A DNA stretch of 64,000 nucleotides from Scatomonas sp963928055 (GCA_963928055.1 CAWVDN010000001.1:992001-1056000); one strand, 5' to 3'. Counted from the first letter of the stretch, positions 16,396 to 26,837 are shown. Notes: generated by a model from the letters alone, not told the origin. Numbers and translations are program-made.

Positions 16396-16731
16396 TTACC
16401 GTTCTTTCTGCGCTTTGGCTTTCTGTTTGGCTTCAGCGGCCTCGGCCTGTTCCTGGACGGTATCCCAAATATTTTCCATGTGGGATGTTTCTTTATCTTC
16501 CCACCGCTCAAAAATCTGCTTCAGGGGCTTGCCGGATTTCAGCAGCGCCCTGGCCTGGCTGTCCTCCAAGTCGTTGTACTCTAACGACATCAGAATGTCC
16601 TCCCGCACCGTGTACTCGTAGGCGTGGTTCAGAATCTCAGCCGGCGGCTGGGAAAGCAGCCAATCCCGGAACTGCTCCTGTTCCGCGAACATTTTTTCAT
16701 AGAGCCTGGTATTCAATTCTTCGTTGGTCAT
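16396..16731 (-). CDS. DUF3848 family protein
   Basis: 111 residues with MTNEELNTRLYEKMFAEQ and LNHAYEYTVREDILMSLEY, the characteristic DUF3848 core, and a lysine/alanine-rich tail. The family is confined to mobile elements of Firmicutes and is usually encoded right after the giant methylase-helicase, as here (11 bp gap, AAAGGAGG ribosome site). Role unknown. Confidence 0.82.
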   Translation of the reverse strand: MTNEELNTRLYEKMFAEQEQFRDWLLSQPPAEILNHAYEYTVREDILMSLEYNDLEDSQARALLKSGKPLKQIFERWEDKETSHMENIWDTVQEQAEAAEAKQKAKAQKER

Positions 16732-16742
16732 CGTATCCTCCT

Positions 16743-19700
16743 TTACCGTGCCAGCTCCGCAACCCTCCGGGCAGGCACATCCTCGCCCTCATCCGGGGTA
16801 TCGTCCAGCAGAGTCTTGTCCTTCTCATCCATGTTGAGCAGAATATTCAGCTCTTTCAAACGGGCTGTTTTCTCCGCCAGCTCCTCCTCGCGGGCAAATG
16901 GGGCAGCCAGTTCGGTGCGGGCGTTTTCAAGCTGGGTCTTGGTTTCCTCCAGGCTGTTCTGCTCGGCCTGCAGGCTGCCTGCAAGGTTTTCCAGAGCGTT
17001 GTCCAGGCGGGTGATATTGCCGAACACATCTGCGCCCAGCGTCACCGTATGGGAAAGAGTGCCTTTGAGTGTGATCCGGTACTCATTGCTTCTGCCATCA
17101 TAGGCCAGCACCATGGAAAAGCCCCGGTACTGCCCCAAAAGAACAGCATCGGAACCTGTCATACGGGTGCAAACATCAATGATAGCCTTGCCTGCGTCCT
17201 CTTTTTCAGCATAGCGTTTGCCATCCACCTCCATGCCGCAGAAGCCCTCCTGGGCCTTGGGGTGGGCCGCCGCCAGCGCCACATCCTGCTCATAGCCCGC
17301 GATCCGTTCCGTGAGCCGGGTGATCTCCTCCGGGTACTTGCGGTACACCAGCTCCTCCAGCGCATATACTTGGTTCAAGTGGCTGGCTTTCAGCATATTG
17401 AGCCGCGCCACCTCCATATCCAGGTTGCACTTTTCGATAATAAGCGGATTGCCGGTGGCCAACGCCTTGATTTCCGAATAGCTGAGGGCAGTTTCATCTA
17501 CATCATCTGCCACACGGACGGGGGCCTTGCTGGTCATAATCTGGGCGATGAACTTCTGCTTGTTCTCCACAAGCTGGTAGAGGTAAGCGTCAAAAGTGCC
17601 TTCCGTTACATACCGATAGATTTCCACCTCCTCATTTTCATTGCCCTGGCGGACGATACGCCCCAGCCGCTGCTGCAGATCGGAGGGCCGCCAGGGACAG
17701 TCCAGGTCATGCAGGGCAATGAGCTTATCTTGGACGTTAGTGCCCGCGCCCATTTTAGCTGTGGACCCCAGCAGCACCCGCACCTGCCCGGCGCGCACCT
17801 TGGAAAACAGCTCCTTCTTTTTGGCTTCGCTGTCTGCCGTGTGGATAAAGGCGATTTCCTCCTCCGGGATACCGGCGTCCATCAGTTTCTTTTTTAGGTC
17901 GTCATAAACACTGAAAGAGCCATCGGTGGTAGGTGTGGACAGGTCGCAGAACACAAGCTGGGCAGAGCGTTTTTCTTTGGTCTGTTCCCAGATGCGGAAC
18001 ACATTCCGGGCGCAGACAGCCACCTTGCCACCCGGATCATCCGGGGCCAGGGGCTGAATCAGCCGCATATCCAACGCCAGTTTGCGTCCATCATTGGTAA
18101 TGCGGAGCATATTGTCCACATGGGGGTCAACTCCGCCGCCGCGAATCTTCTCTGCCCGTTCCGCCAGCCCCTTTATCATCTCTTTCTGAAGCTCCGAGGG
18201 CTGGATCACTTCTGTGTGGAAGTTTGCCTTGGGGACGGGGAGTTTCAGCATATCCGCCGTCTGGATGTCAGCAACCTCCTTGAAGGCAGCCATCAATTCC
18301 GGCAGGTTATAAAACTTGGCAAACCGGGTTTTGGCCCGGTAACCGGTTCCCTCCGGCGATAACTCAATGGCAGTGACAGTCTCCCCAAAGTTACTCGCCC
18401 AATCGTCAAAGTGGATCAGGCCCAGCTCTTGCAGAAGCCGGTACTGCAAATACCGCTGGATGGTGTAAAGCTCTACCATGGAGTTGGAAATGGGGGTGCC
18501 GGTGGCAAATATCACGCCGCGCCCACCGGTCAGCTCGTCCAGGTACTGACACTTCATAAAGAGGTCGGAACTTTTCTGAGCCTCGGTCTGGGCAATGCCG
18601 CCCACGTTGCGCATTTTTGTCGCCAAAAACAAGTTCTTAAAATAGTGGCTCTCATCAATAAAGAGCCGGTCAACGCCAAGCTGTTCAAAAGTGACGACAT
18701 CATCCTTGCGGCTCTGGTCGTTGAGCTTGGCCAGCTTTGTCTCCAGCGATTTCCGGGTGCGCTCCATCTGCTTGACCGTGTAGCGTTCCGCCTTCTGCGC
18801 CTTGGCCTGCTCAATGCCGAACAGAATCTCCTCGATCTGGCGCTCCAAAATGGCCTGCTGGCGCTCTACGCTCATGGGGATTTTCTCAAACTGGCTGTGA
18901 CCGATGATGATGGCGTCATAGTCCCCGGTGGCAATGCGGCTGCAAAACTTCTTCCGGTTCTGGGTTTCAAAATCTTTCTTCGTGGCGACTAAAATGTTGG
19001 CGCTTGGATAAAGCTGGAGCCACTCCGCCGCCCACTGCTCCGTGATGTGGTTTGGCACCACAATCAGCGACTTGGTGCAAAGGCCCAGGCGCTTCATCTC
19101 CATAGCGGCGGCCACCATCTCGTAGGTTTTGCCTGCCCCAACCTCGTGTGCCAGCAACGTGTTCCCACCATACAAAATGTGCGCGATGGCGTTGATCTGA
19201 TGGGGCCGTAAGGATATTTCCGGGTTCATGCCCTCAAACCGGATGTGCCGCCCATCGTACTCACGGGGACGGATACCGTTGAAGGTTTCGTTGTAAATGC
19301 GGCACAGCAGTTCCCGGCGGTCAATATCTTTCCAGACCCACCCGATAAACTTTTGCTTAATCAGCTCCTGCCGGTCCTGGGCAATCGCGGTTTCCTTTTT
19401 GTTGAGGACAGGCTTTTTCTTGCCGTTCTCGTCCTCAATATAGTCAAATACCCGCACATCCTTCTGATTCAGGGTCTGCTCCAGGATGTGGTAGGCGCTC
19501 ATCCGCTTGGTGCCGTAGGTGGTGTTGGCCTTTACATTGCTGCGGTCGGCGTTTTTCTCCCGGATACTCCACTGGCCGGTGGCTTCAGAGCGCAGGATTC
19601 GGATACGGTCCCGCACATAGTAATTGGGGGTGAGCAGCTCCACCATGAACTGCTGGTACACCTCGACGGGTACCCAGTTCGCACCAATGCGCACGCCAAT

Positions 19701-22700
19701 TTCGCCAGCGCCCAGGTCCTGGGGCTTGACAGCCTCCAAAGCCTCCACATTTCTGCGGGCGGCTTCTTTCTGATGATCGGGGGCCACTTCCAGGAAGGCT
19801 TTTGCCATCCGCAGCTTTTGGCGCACTTTCCCGGAAAGGTACTCATCCGCTGTGACAAGAGGATAGCGGCTCAGATCGGCCAAAGAAGGCAGGATGTCCT
19901 CCGGGTTCTCCGCGCAGCGAATATCCCGGTAAATCACCCCGGCAAGTTCCTGTTCCAGTTCCTCCGGGGATTTCCCCGACAGCTCCGCCATATAGTCCAT
20001 ATCCACACGGGCTTTTTCCGAGATGGACACCGCCAACGCTTCACTGGCCGTGTCCACGCTGGTGACAGCCACATGGGGACGTATGGTGCGCTTGGAGAAC
20101 ATATCGGCTTTTCTTTTTAGGTTGCCCTGCTCATCCAACACCTCCAAAGAGCAGAGCAGACAGTAGCTGGAGTCCTCCGAAAAGGCCAGCTTGTTGCCCC
20201 GGCTGTTAATCAGGCCGTACTTGGCGGTAAAGCTGTCGTAAAGAACATTGAGCTTTTGCTGCTCGGCTGCAATATCCTCATCCGGGTAGCCTTCGGTCTG
20301 GTACTCAATGAGCCTGCGGACACATTCCCGCAGCTCGATCATGCCACGGATACGGTTTTCCGCCGTGACGGAGACTTCCACCGGGTGCATGAGGCTGTTT
20401 TCCCGGTAGTACACCTGCCCGTCTACAAGCGTATAGCTGAAATTCTTCACAGTGGGGTCGGCGGGGATGGAGTGATCCTCCTCGTCCAGTTCCTCCAGCT
20501 CGTAGGGCTTGATTTCCGCCTGCAAAAACTGGATGGCATTGGCAAGCTGTTCGGATAAATCTTCCCCCTCGCGGGCTTTGCAGGCGCTGTCCGGCCCGAA
20601 CCGGGTGGATTCCATCACCATGTCGCCCAAAATCATCTCCGGGTGCTGCACGAAATAGCGGTTCATGCGGATTCCGTTTTCATCGGTGTCCAAATGCACC
20701 CAATCCTGGTCTAAATCGGTGATGTGGTCGCGCTTTTGCAGGAAAATGATGTCGCTGGTCACTTCCGTTCCGGCGTTCTGCCTGAAGGTGTTATCCGGCA
20801 GGCGGATGGCCCCAATGAGGTCAGCGCGCTGGGCCAGATATTTGCGGACAGCGGAGTTTTCCTTGTCCAGAGTTCCCTTGCTGGTAATGAACGCCACAAT
20901 ACCGCCGGGCCTCACCTTGTCCAGCGTCTTTCCGAAGAAATAGTCATGGATGAGCCAGTGGTGCTTGTCATACCGCTTATCCAGCACCTTGAAATCCCCA
21001 AAGGGGACGTTGCCCACAGCCACATCAAAAAAGCTGTCGGGCATTTGTACGGTTTCAAAGCCGTTTACGGAAATGCTGGCGTTCTGGTAAAGCTGGCCCG
21101 CAATCCGCCCGGAAATGGAATCCAGTTCTACGCCATAGGCTTTACTGCCCGCCATATCCGCAGGGAGCAGGCCCAGGAAATTGCCGGTGCCGCAGGATGG
21201 CTCCAGGATGTTGCCCTGGGTAAAGCCCATCTGAGCGAGGGCCTTGTAGATTCCCCGGATGACCACGGGCGGCGTGTAAAAGGCGGTGAGGGTGCTGGCC
21301 CTGGCCGCCGCGTATTCCTCTGAATCCAGCAGGGATTTCAGCTCCTCATAGTGGGGGCTGGTTTCCTCAAAGCAGTCCGCAAGGCCGCCCCAGCCCACAT
21401 ACCGGGATAGGATTTCCTGTTCTTCGGGCGTGGCCAGCCGTTCTTCCGCTTCGATCTGCTTCAGAGTGCGGATGGCGGCAGCATTGGCCGCGTATTTCTC
21501 GCTGGGGGTGCCATGGCCCAGGGCGTCATCGGTGATGTGAAAATCATGGCGCTGGTCCCTGGGGACCTCCGGGTGCAGAGTCGTGAAGGTAATGCGCTCA
21601 CGGCGGGGGCGCTTCGGCGGCGGTGGGAGTGATTCTTCTTTTTGGGGCTGTAAATCGGCCTGCTCTGAGCTGACTGACGGTTCTTCTGTGGCAGGGGCTT
21701 GTTTCGCCTGTTCCATGGCCCGTTCATCCGGGAAGTTTCCGTAGACACGCAGCCATCTGTTCTCCTGAAGGTCATAGATACCAGCTCCATCATAGGCAAA
21801 GCCATCCTCGCCCTCCATGGTGCCGGCCACATATTTCTGCGCAGCTTGTTCGGCCTCCGCCAGCGTTTGGTAATCCAGCCGTTCATCAACCCCATTTTCA
21901 AAGTGATGGTACACCACCACTTCGTAAGGCGGCTCCATGCGCTGGGCGTAACGGTCGATGTCCTCCATGGTGAGCCATTCCGGTTCATCCGGCAGGGCAG
22001 CATAGAGTTCCCGCATTTTGGCGATCTGTTCCCGCACGTTCCCAGCCCACAGGTGCTTTTCTGCCCGCCCGCCAGCGCCCAAGAAATAGTCGCAGTCGGC
22101 TTTCAGGCGGCTTAAAAGCATATAATCATTTTGTGGTGGTGTACTTTGCTGCAACAAGGGAAGGATGTCTTGGTACTTGGGATATTGTGCGAGGAAGTCC
22201 AGAACGCCCCCGTCACCGTCCCCAATATCCTGGCGCTCGGTGTAGGTGGTGCCATCTGGCATGACCACGGTAAATTTCACCTTGTCATACCCCAGGAACC
22301 GAGCATTTTCTGGGTCATCGGATTCGTACCACGCCTGCCAAGTGCCGTATTTTTCAAGAGCAGCCTTTGCACCGGCCACCTGCTCCTCATCCGCCTGTTT
22401 CATCAGGGTGTCAAATTCACGGATACCGTAGCGTTTTCCATCTTCAAACACGGGGCTTTCGCTCCACTCGCAGAAGATGTATGGCTCTATGTCGGGAGGG
22501 TATTTTCCATTGAAATAGTCCTGGTCCACAGAGGTGAGTTGGTCAAAGTCCAGTTCGGCCAGCTCATTTTGGATGAGTTCATCCAGGCTCTCATACTGCC
22601 TGCGCTCCAAAAACTGCCCGTCCAGATAACGCTCAATGCGGTAATGGACCAAGTCGGCATTGACCTGGATGGGAATTTCCTCATCCGTAACAGTGGTGTA

Positions 22701-25700
22701 GGCAATGCCCACCTTTTCCAGATCACTGAAATCGGCTGGGCTGCCATACTCGGCCTCGCAGAAATCGTTGATAAATTCTTTGGCAATCTCCAGTGAAGCA
22801 GGTTCCGGCTCCTCGGACAAAAACTCGCGCTCAATGAAGTCGGCAACATCCTGGCTGTTACCTTTGCCGCCATGGGCACGGTAATCCATCAAACCTTCTT
22901 CGACCAGTTCGCTGGATACCGCATATCCGGCCTCCTCCAGATAACCGGCGATTTCTTCTATCTGCGCCTGTTCCGGGGTAAGGGCCAGGGGCAGCTCCCC
23001 GATCTGCTCCATACAGAGGGTGATGTCCACCGCGATTTCTTCTTCCGGGTCCGCATGATCCAGGAAGGATTGAAGCAGTCTGCGGATTTCCTCCCGCTGA
23101 ACGGGGTCGTGAAGCTGCTGGGCAATATTTTCCAACGCTTGGGCGTCATCTTCACCATAGCCCATGCGGGAACCGTCAAACTCTCCCACAAAGCGCAGCA
23201 CCTGGGCGGCCAGCTCCGGGTAGGGGTCTGCCGGTTCTTCTTTTTGAGGCGGTTCCTGTACCCTGGGTGGCACGGCGAACACCAGCGCGTCCTGGGTCAC
23301 GGAAATGGTCATTTCCGAAATGTCAGCAATCCGCTGAATTTCCTCCCGCACTGCCTGGGGCATTTCCTCATCATAAATCGTTACCGTGCGGTCCGGCGCG
23401 ATGTGGGCAACCGTTTTGTAGTCCCCGTGTTCTTCCTCCAGCCGGTTCCACACAGTAATCCCATTTCCCAAATGGCCATAGCCCAGGTCGTAGGCTTTGG
23501 CTTGCGGCATAGCAGGAGTCACAGGCTCCTTGTGCTCTGCAAAGAGCGTGAAGGTTCCCTGCCGGAAGGCGGTGAGGTTTTCAAATGCCTGCTGGCGCAG
23601 GGCATACATCCTGTCATCCTGCGGGGTGGCCTCCCAAACGGGGACCATCATCTGATAGATTTCTTCCACACGGGCCGGGTCGTCAAGCTGCGGCTCGATG
23701 AGCTTCACCGCGTCCCAATAGTCAAAGCCAAAGGGATAGGGGTGGGGCTGCTCCTGCGGCACATTCTCAAAGAAAGTGCGGATATTCCGGGCAAGCTGGT
23801 GCTTCTCATACTGCGGCATGGCGGCGCGGTCCTCATCGGTGAGGAACCGCCCCTGGGCGATCATGGCGCTGACGCGCTTTTCCACGGCGTTCCATTTCAG
23901 CTCCACCTTGGCGTAGGGGGCGGTAATACTGCCGTGGCTGAAAGAAACACCTTTACTGAGCTGGTAGGTCACATCGTCATTCCCACCGGAATGGCCGCTG
24001 TACTCGCCGTGGTAGTGCTTTAAGAAATTCTCCCGTTCCTTGCGCTCTGTGTGGTTGCGATAGAAAGAATACACGGCCAGCCGGTAATCGGTGCTGCGTT
24101 TTCCACCCCGGAGAAGGTTGTCGATCTCGTCCCCGGAGATGAAAAAACGCCGCTGGGGGGCGTACCCTTCGGCGGCGGTAAAGTGCAGCGGTTCCCGCTG
24201 CAGGTCGGAAAGCTGCTCCAGCAATTTTTGCGGACGGTGGAAATGGAATCGCAGCAGTTCCCGGTTCTCTCTGTATGCCTGGACAAACTGCTCCAGCTCA
24301 TCCCGCAGGTTCTGCAGTCCCTCCGGATGGCCTAACAAATCGCTTATGGCGGCGCTTTCCTCTGGAAACCCATGATTTTTGCCGTAAATGGCATTCACCG
24401 TGGGAAGATAGCCCGCGTCGGCGGTGCCTTCTGCAAAATCCTGCCGGAGATACCATAGCTGCGCGGCCCGTTGCTGGCGTTCATACCCGTCCACCCGATC
24501 CAGCTCGCTTTGGGGCATATACCGGCCCAAATCCAGCAGTTCCCGGATACGGGCCGCCGCCTGTTCCCAAGAGATGAGGGTTGCACTGGAACGCTGGGTG
24601 CTCTCACCCTGGGCAATGCGGATTCCTTCGGCGTTGTACCAGATGGCATACTGTCGGCCATCCAGATAAAAGCCAGCGCCGTTCTCTCCATAGTGCTCTG
24701 CCAGGAACCTGGCATTGTCCGGCTTATCCTTTTTGAAATAGGCGCAGATGATGAGGCGGCTGTTCTGGTCGTTAGCACCAATGCACAGCGCCTCGTCGAT
24801 TACCTGCTGAGGCAGAGCCGGGTGAGGGAAAATGGATGGTTGGGCCGTACCCTCGGCCTGGGCTGGCTGCTGAAACGCCGCAAAATCAAAAAGGGACATC
24901 TGCTGGCTCTCCTGGGTAGGGAGCTGCGGGATGTCCGTCTGAATGAAATATTCTTTTTTGTCAATGAGCTGGGCAGTCCACTGGGCCACAATATCCCAGG
25001 AAAAAACGGATTCCTTGGTGCGGGATGGGTAAGAGCCTTCCCACATGAGCAGGCCATTCTCCTGGGGCTTATATCCCAGGCGCTGCCCGTCAGCGATGAT
25101 CTCAGTGTACCGGTCCTGATAAGCGGATTTCAGATATTCCGCCCGTTCCTGAACATCGCTGTGAACCGAGAAGAAAAGCTCGATCTGATTTTTCTTATAT
25201 TTCAGGTCATCATCCTTGTTGGCGATGATGGCCATAATCTGCTTTTCATCCAAAAGCGCAGGGAGCTGTTCGCCACCTGCGCTTTCTTCCGGTTCCGGCT
25301 CTTGGGTCGTTAGCTGTAAATCAGTTCTGCCAGCACCATTTCCTCCGCCGCGTTCTGGATGTTGTTCATCAGCCCCACCCATTTCATCTGGTCGCTGGCT
25401 TTCAGTTCCTCCGTCACGCCCTCGGCTTTCGCCATCTGCGTCACGATTTCCTCCATCCGGCGCTGGGCGGTCTGCTGGATCTCCGCCAGATGGCTGTTCA
25501 GCTTGCCGCTGGTCAGCAGGTTGGTGTACGTCACCCTGCGGTGCTCCTTGAGGAACTTCTTCCGAAGCAATGCGTATTTCCCATGGGGAACCGGCTCCTC
25601 CTGGGGCGGCAGAAGGTTCGGCAGATTGTAGTCGCCCTGCCTGGTGTAAGTGATCTCGGTCATATTCAAAACTCCTTTCCGGCTGTGTGTTTTCCTGTTC

Positions 25701-26510
25701 AGTTACAGCATACTGGTTTTTCTGCTGGGGTTCAAATGTGCGATTTTCTTTTTGGGGCTGTCTTTGCAGGGCAAGGACCGTGCGGGAAATGGCGGAAAGG
25801 CACATCTGAGAGATGTCCCCGGCGGCCACGCCCAAAGCGTTCAGGGTCTGTGGAGTGTTGAAATTCAGCACATCTCGAAAATCCTCATCCTCAAAGTATT
25901 CAGACGGGTCAAGGCCGCAGCGCACCAGCAGCATATATCCAATGCTGTTTTGCACCGCCCTGCGGTATTCTACCTCCAGATTCAGCTCATCCAGTTCTTC
26001 CAGAAAGCTGCCTTCCGTGAGGGTTTTCAATTCTGCCAGGTAGTCGGGCATATTGTCCTCTACGGCGTTCTTGGCCGCATTGAGCAGGGCTTCGCCCAAA
26101 TCCTCCTTGTGTTCCAACTCCCCAAAGCTGTTTTCCAGTGTTTCGATGATGTCCGGCGCGTATTCTTCCCGCACCGTCCAAAGGGGGACGGGCCGGGGGA
26201 ACCGGGCTTCATGGGTATCGGAAATATCAAAGTAGTATTTCAGCCGGGGCTTGCCATTGTGCTCCCCGTCAAAAACGGCAATGCCGTTTGCGCCCCGGTT
26301 TACCCAGCGCCCAAATTGCCGGTTCCATCGCTCGATCTCCAGGACGGCGGTGGCGTCTGGGCGCTGGGCGTAGACAAGCAGTTGTTCATCGAAAGAAAGC
26401 CGGTAGTTGCGGCAGGCAGAAGCCAGAAACGCCCGCCACTGGTCGGGAGCTGTCACGCTGCGCTGCGTTTCCAGATACAGCTCCGTCAAGGCTTTATATC
26501 GTATCGCCAT
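16743..26510 (-). CDS. Giant DNA methylase / SNF2-like helicase fusion
   Basis: 3,255 residues. Order: an N-terminal domain resembling ArdC-like regions (1-270); a Gly/Asp/Arg-rich linker (about 282-400) whose DNA also encodes TnpV in another frame; several small domains of unknown role (400-1650); YVGWGGL (about 1702); an N6-adenine methylase fold with LEPSCGTGNFLG (about 1767) and NVPFGDF (about 1832) in place of NPPY; then an SNF2/DEAD-like helicase with HEVGAGKT (about 2450), DESHYFKN (about 2618), ATGTPIS, and QQRLGRIVRQGN (about 2950); and a coiled C-terminus. Such proteins are hallmarks of Tn1549-like ICEs; protection of incoming DNA from restriction is the usual guess, not proven. Start has AGGAGGGG. 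No frameshift seen. Confidence 0.92.
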   Translation of the reverse strand: MAIRYKALTELYLETQRSVTAPDQWRAFLASACRNYRLSFDEQLLVYAQRPDATAVLEIERWNRQFGRWVNRGANGIAVFDGEHNGKPRLKYYFDISDTHEARFPRPVPLWTVREEYAPDIIETLENSFGELEHKEDLGEALLNAAKNAVEDNMPDYLAELKTLTEGSFLEELDELNLEVEYRRAVQNSIGYMLLVRCGLDPSEYFEDEDFRDVLNFNTPQTLNALGVAAGDISQMCLSAISRTVLALQRQPQKENRTFEPQQKNQYAVTEQENTQPERSFEYDRDHLHQAGRLQSAEPSAAPGGAGSPWEIRIASEEVPQGAPQGDVHQPADQRQAEQPSGGDPADRPAPDGGNRDADGESRGRDGGTESQRPDEMGGADEQHPERGGGNGAGRTDLQLTTQEPEPEESAGGEQLPALLDEKQIMAIIANKDDDLKYKKNQIELFFSVHSDVQERAEYLKSAYQDRYTEIIADGQRLGYKPQENGLLMWEGSYPSRTKESVFSWDIVAQWTAQLIDKKEYFIQTDIPQLPTQESQQMSLFDFAAFQQPAQAEGTAQPSIFPHPALPQQVIDEALCIGANDQNSRLIICAYFKKDKPDNARFLAEHYGENGAGFYLDGRQYAIWYNAEGIRIAQGESTQRSSATLISWEQAAARIRELLDLGRYMPQSELDRVDGYERQQRAAQLWYLRQDFAEGTADAGYLPTVNAIYGKNHGFPEESAAISDLLGHPEGLQNLRDELEQFVQAYRENRELLRFHFHRPQKLLEQLSDLQREPLHFTAAEGYAPQRRFFISGDEIDNLLRGGKRSTDYRLAVYSFYRNHTERKERENFLKHYHGEYSGHSGGNDDVTYQLSKGVSFSHGSITAPYAKVELKWNAVEKRVSAMIAQGRFLTDEDRAAMPQYEKHQLARNIRTFFENVPQEQPHPYPFGFDYWDAVKLIEPQLDDPARVEEIYQMMVPVWEATPQDDRMYALRQQAFENLTAFRQGTFTLFAEHKEPVTPAMPQAKAYDLGYGHLGNGITVWNRLEEEHGDYKTVAHIAPDRTVTIYDEEMPQAVREEIQRIADISEMTISVTQDALVFAVPPRVQEPPQKEEPADPYPELAAQVLRFVGEFDGSRMGYGEDDAQALENIAQQLHDPVQREEIRRLLQSFLDHADPEEEIAVDITLCMEQIGELPLALTPEQAQIEEIAGYLEEAGYAVSSELVEEGLMDYRAHGGKGNSQDVADFIEREFLSEEPEPASLEIAKEFINDFCEAEYGSPADFSDLEKVGIAYTTVTDEEIPIQVNADLVHYRIERYLDGQFLERRQYESLDELIQNELAELDFDQLTSVDQDYFNGKYPPDIEPYIFCEWSESPVFEDGKRYGIREFDTLMKQADEEQVAGAKAALEKYGTWQAWYESDDPENARFLGYDKVKFTVVMPDGTTYTERQDIGDGDGGVLDFLAQYPKYQDILPLLQQSTPPQNDYMLLSRLKADCDYFLGAGGRAEKHLWAGNVREQIAKMRELYAALPDEPEWLTMEDIDRYAQRMEPPYEVVVYHHFENGVDERLDYQTLAEAEQAAQKYVAGTMEGEDGFAYDGAGIYDLQENRWLRVYGNFPDERAMEQAKQAPATEEPSVSSEQADLQPQKEESLPPPPKRPRRERITFTTLHPEVPRDQRHDFHITDDALGHGTPSEKYAANAAAIRTLKQIEAEERLATPEEQEILSRYVGWGGLADCFEETSPHYEELKSLLDSEEYAAARASTLTAFYTPPVVIRGIYKALAQMGFTQGNILEPSCGTGNFLGLLPADMAGSKAYGVELDSISGRIAGQLYQNASISVNGFETVQMPDSFFDVAVGNVPFGDFKVLDKRYDKHHWLIHDYFFGKTLDKVRPGGIVAFITSKGTLDKENSAVRKYLAQRADLIGAIRLPDNTFRQNAGTEVTSDIIFLQKRDHITDLDQDWVHLDTDENGIRMNRYFVQHPEMILGDMVMESTRFGPDSACKAREGEDLSEQLANAIQFLQAEIKPYELEELDEEDHSIPADPTVKNFSYTLVDGQVYYRENSLMHPVEVSVTAENRIRGMIELRECVRRLIEYQTEGYPDEDIAAEQQKLNVLYDSFTAKYGLINSRGNKLAFSEDSSYCLLCSLEVLDEQGNLKRKADMFSKRTIRPHVAVTSVDTASEALAVSISEKARVDMDYMAELSGKSPEELEQELAGVIYRDIRCAENPEDILPSLADLSRYPLVTADEYLSGKVRQKLRMAKAFLEVAPDHQKEAARRNVEALEAVKPQDLGAGEIGVRIGANWVPVEVYQQFMVELLTPNYYVRDRIRILRSEATGQWSIREKNADRSNVKANTTYGTKRMSAYHILEQTLNQKDVRVFDYIEDENGKKKPVLNKKETAIAQDRQELIKQKFIGWVWKDIDRRELLCRIYNETFNGIRPREYDGRHIRFEGMNPEISLRPHQINAIAHILYGGNTLLAHEVGAGKTYEMVAAAMEMKRLGLCTKSLIVVPNHITEQWAAEWLQLYPSANILVATKKDFETQNRKKFCSRIATGDYDAIIIGHSQFEKIPMSVERQQAILERQIEEILFGIEQAKAQKAERYTVKQMERTRKSLETKLAKLNDQSRKDDVVTFEQLGVDRLFIDESHYFKNLFLATKMRNVGGIAQTEAQKSSDLFMKCQYLDELTGGRGVIFATGTPISNSMVELYTIQRYLQYRLLQELGLIHFDDWASNFGETVTAIELSPEGTGYRAKTRFAKFYNLPELMAAFKEVADIQTADMLKLPVPKANFHTEVIQPSELQKEMIKGLAERAEKIRGGGVDPHVDNMLRITNDGRKLALDMRLIQPLAPDDPGGKVAVCARNVFRIWEQTKEKRSAQLVFCDLSTPTTDGSFSVYDDLKKKLMDAGIPEEEIAFIHTADSEAKKKELFSKVRAGQVRVLLGSTAKMGAGTNVQDKLIALHDLDCPWRPSDLQQRLGRIVRQGNENEEVEIYRYVTEGTFDAYLYQLVENKQKFIAQIMTSKAPVRVADDVDETALSYSEIKALATGNPLIIEKCNLDMEVARLNMLKASHLNQVYALEELVYRKYPEEITRLTERIAGYEQDVALAAAHPKAQEGFCGMEVDGKRYAEKEDAGKAIIDVCTRMTGSDAVLLGQYRGFSMVLAYDGRSNEYRITLKGTLSHTVTLGADVFGNITRLDNALENLAGSLQAEQNSLEETKTQLENARTELAAPFAREEELAEKTARLKELNILLNMDEKDKTLLDDTPDEGEDVPARRVAELAR
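25310..25663 (-). CDS. tnpV: TnpV family protein, nested in the methylase-helicase gene
   Basis: 117 residues reading MTEITYTRQGDYNLPNLLPP at the start and NLLTSGKLNSHLAEIQQTAQ, then KWVGLMNNIQNAAEEM, near the end, a full-length match to the TnpV family of small transposon-associated proteins. It lies wholly inside the methylase-helicase gene, same strand, different frame (offset 1). ATG 25663 has its own AAAGGAG site 8 bases upstream, arguing for real translation. The host protein reads this DNA as an ordinary-looking disordered linker. TnpV function is unknown. Confidence 0.85.
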   Translation of the reverse strand: MTEITYTRQGDYNLPNLLPPQEEPVPHGKYALLRKKFLKEHRRVTYTNLLTSGKLNSHLAEIQQTAQRRMEEIVTQMAKAEGVTEELKASDQMKWVGLMNNIQNAAEEMVLAELIYS

Positions 26511-26528
26511 CGGTTGCCCCTCCTTTTC

Positions 26529-26837
26529 TTATTCTTTTTTCGCAGCTTTCAGTTCTGCGCTGTAATCCTTATCCGGGTCATATTGATTGCACAGGGAGAG
26601 CAGTAACAGCCAGATGGTATTTCCGGCCTCCTTCGGGTACATCCGTAGCGCCACGCAGGGCGCATGGTCGCTGTCAACAAAGGGCCTCCCATAACGCATA
26701 AACTGGTCGATCAGCTTTTGAGCCATCTCCCGGTATTCTTCATAGGGGTTCTGTTCCGCCTGCTGATGGAGAACCGTCATAAGCAAGTTGAACCAGTCCT
26801 CATGCGTATCCAGTTTTACGGGCGGTAAAGACGCCAT
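26529..26837 (-). CDS. Hypothetical ICE protein
   Basis: 102 residues from ATG 26837, chosen because GAGGTGAT lies just upstream; the frame also has GTG 9 bases earlier. Helical, with DWFNLLMTVLHQQAEQNPYEEY and NTIWLLLLSLCNQYDPDKDY. No known domain. It is 18 bp before the giant methylase-helicase, so probably cotranscribed. Function unknown. Confidence 0.68.
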   Translation of the reverse strand: MASLPPVKLDTHEDWFNLLMTVLHQQAEQNPYEEYREMAQKLIDQFMRYGRPFVDSDHAPCVALRMYPKEAGNTIWLLLLSLCNQYDPDKDYSAELKAAKKE

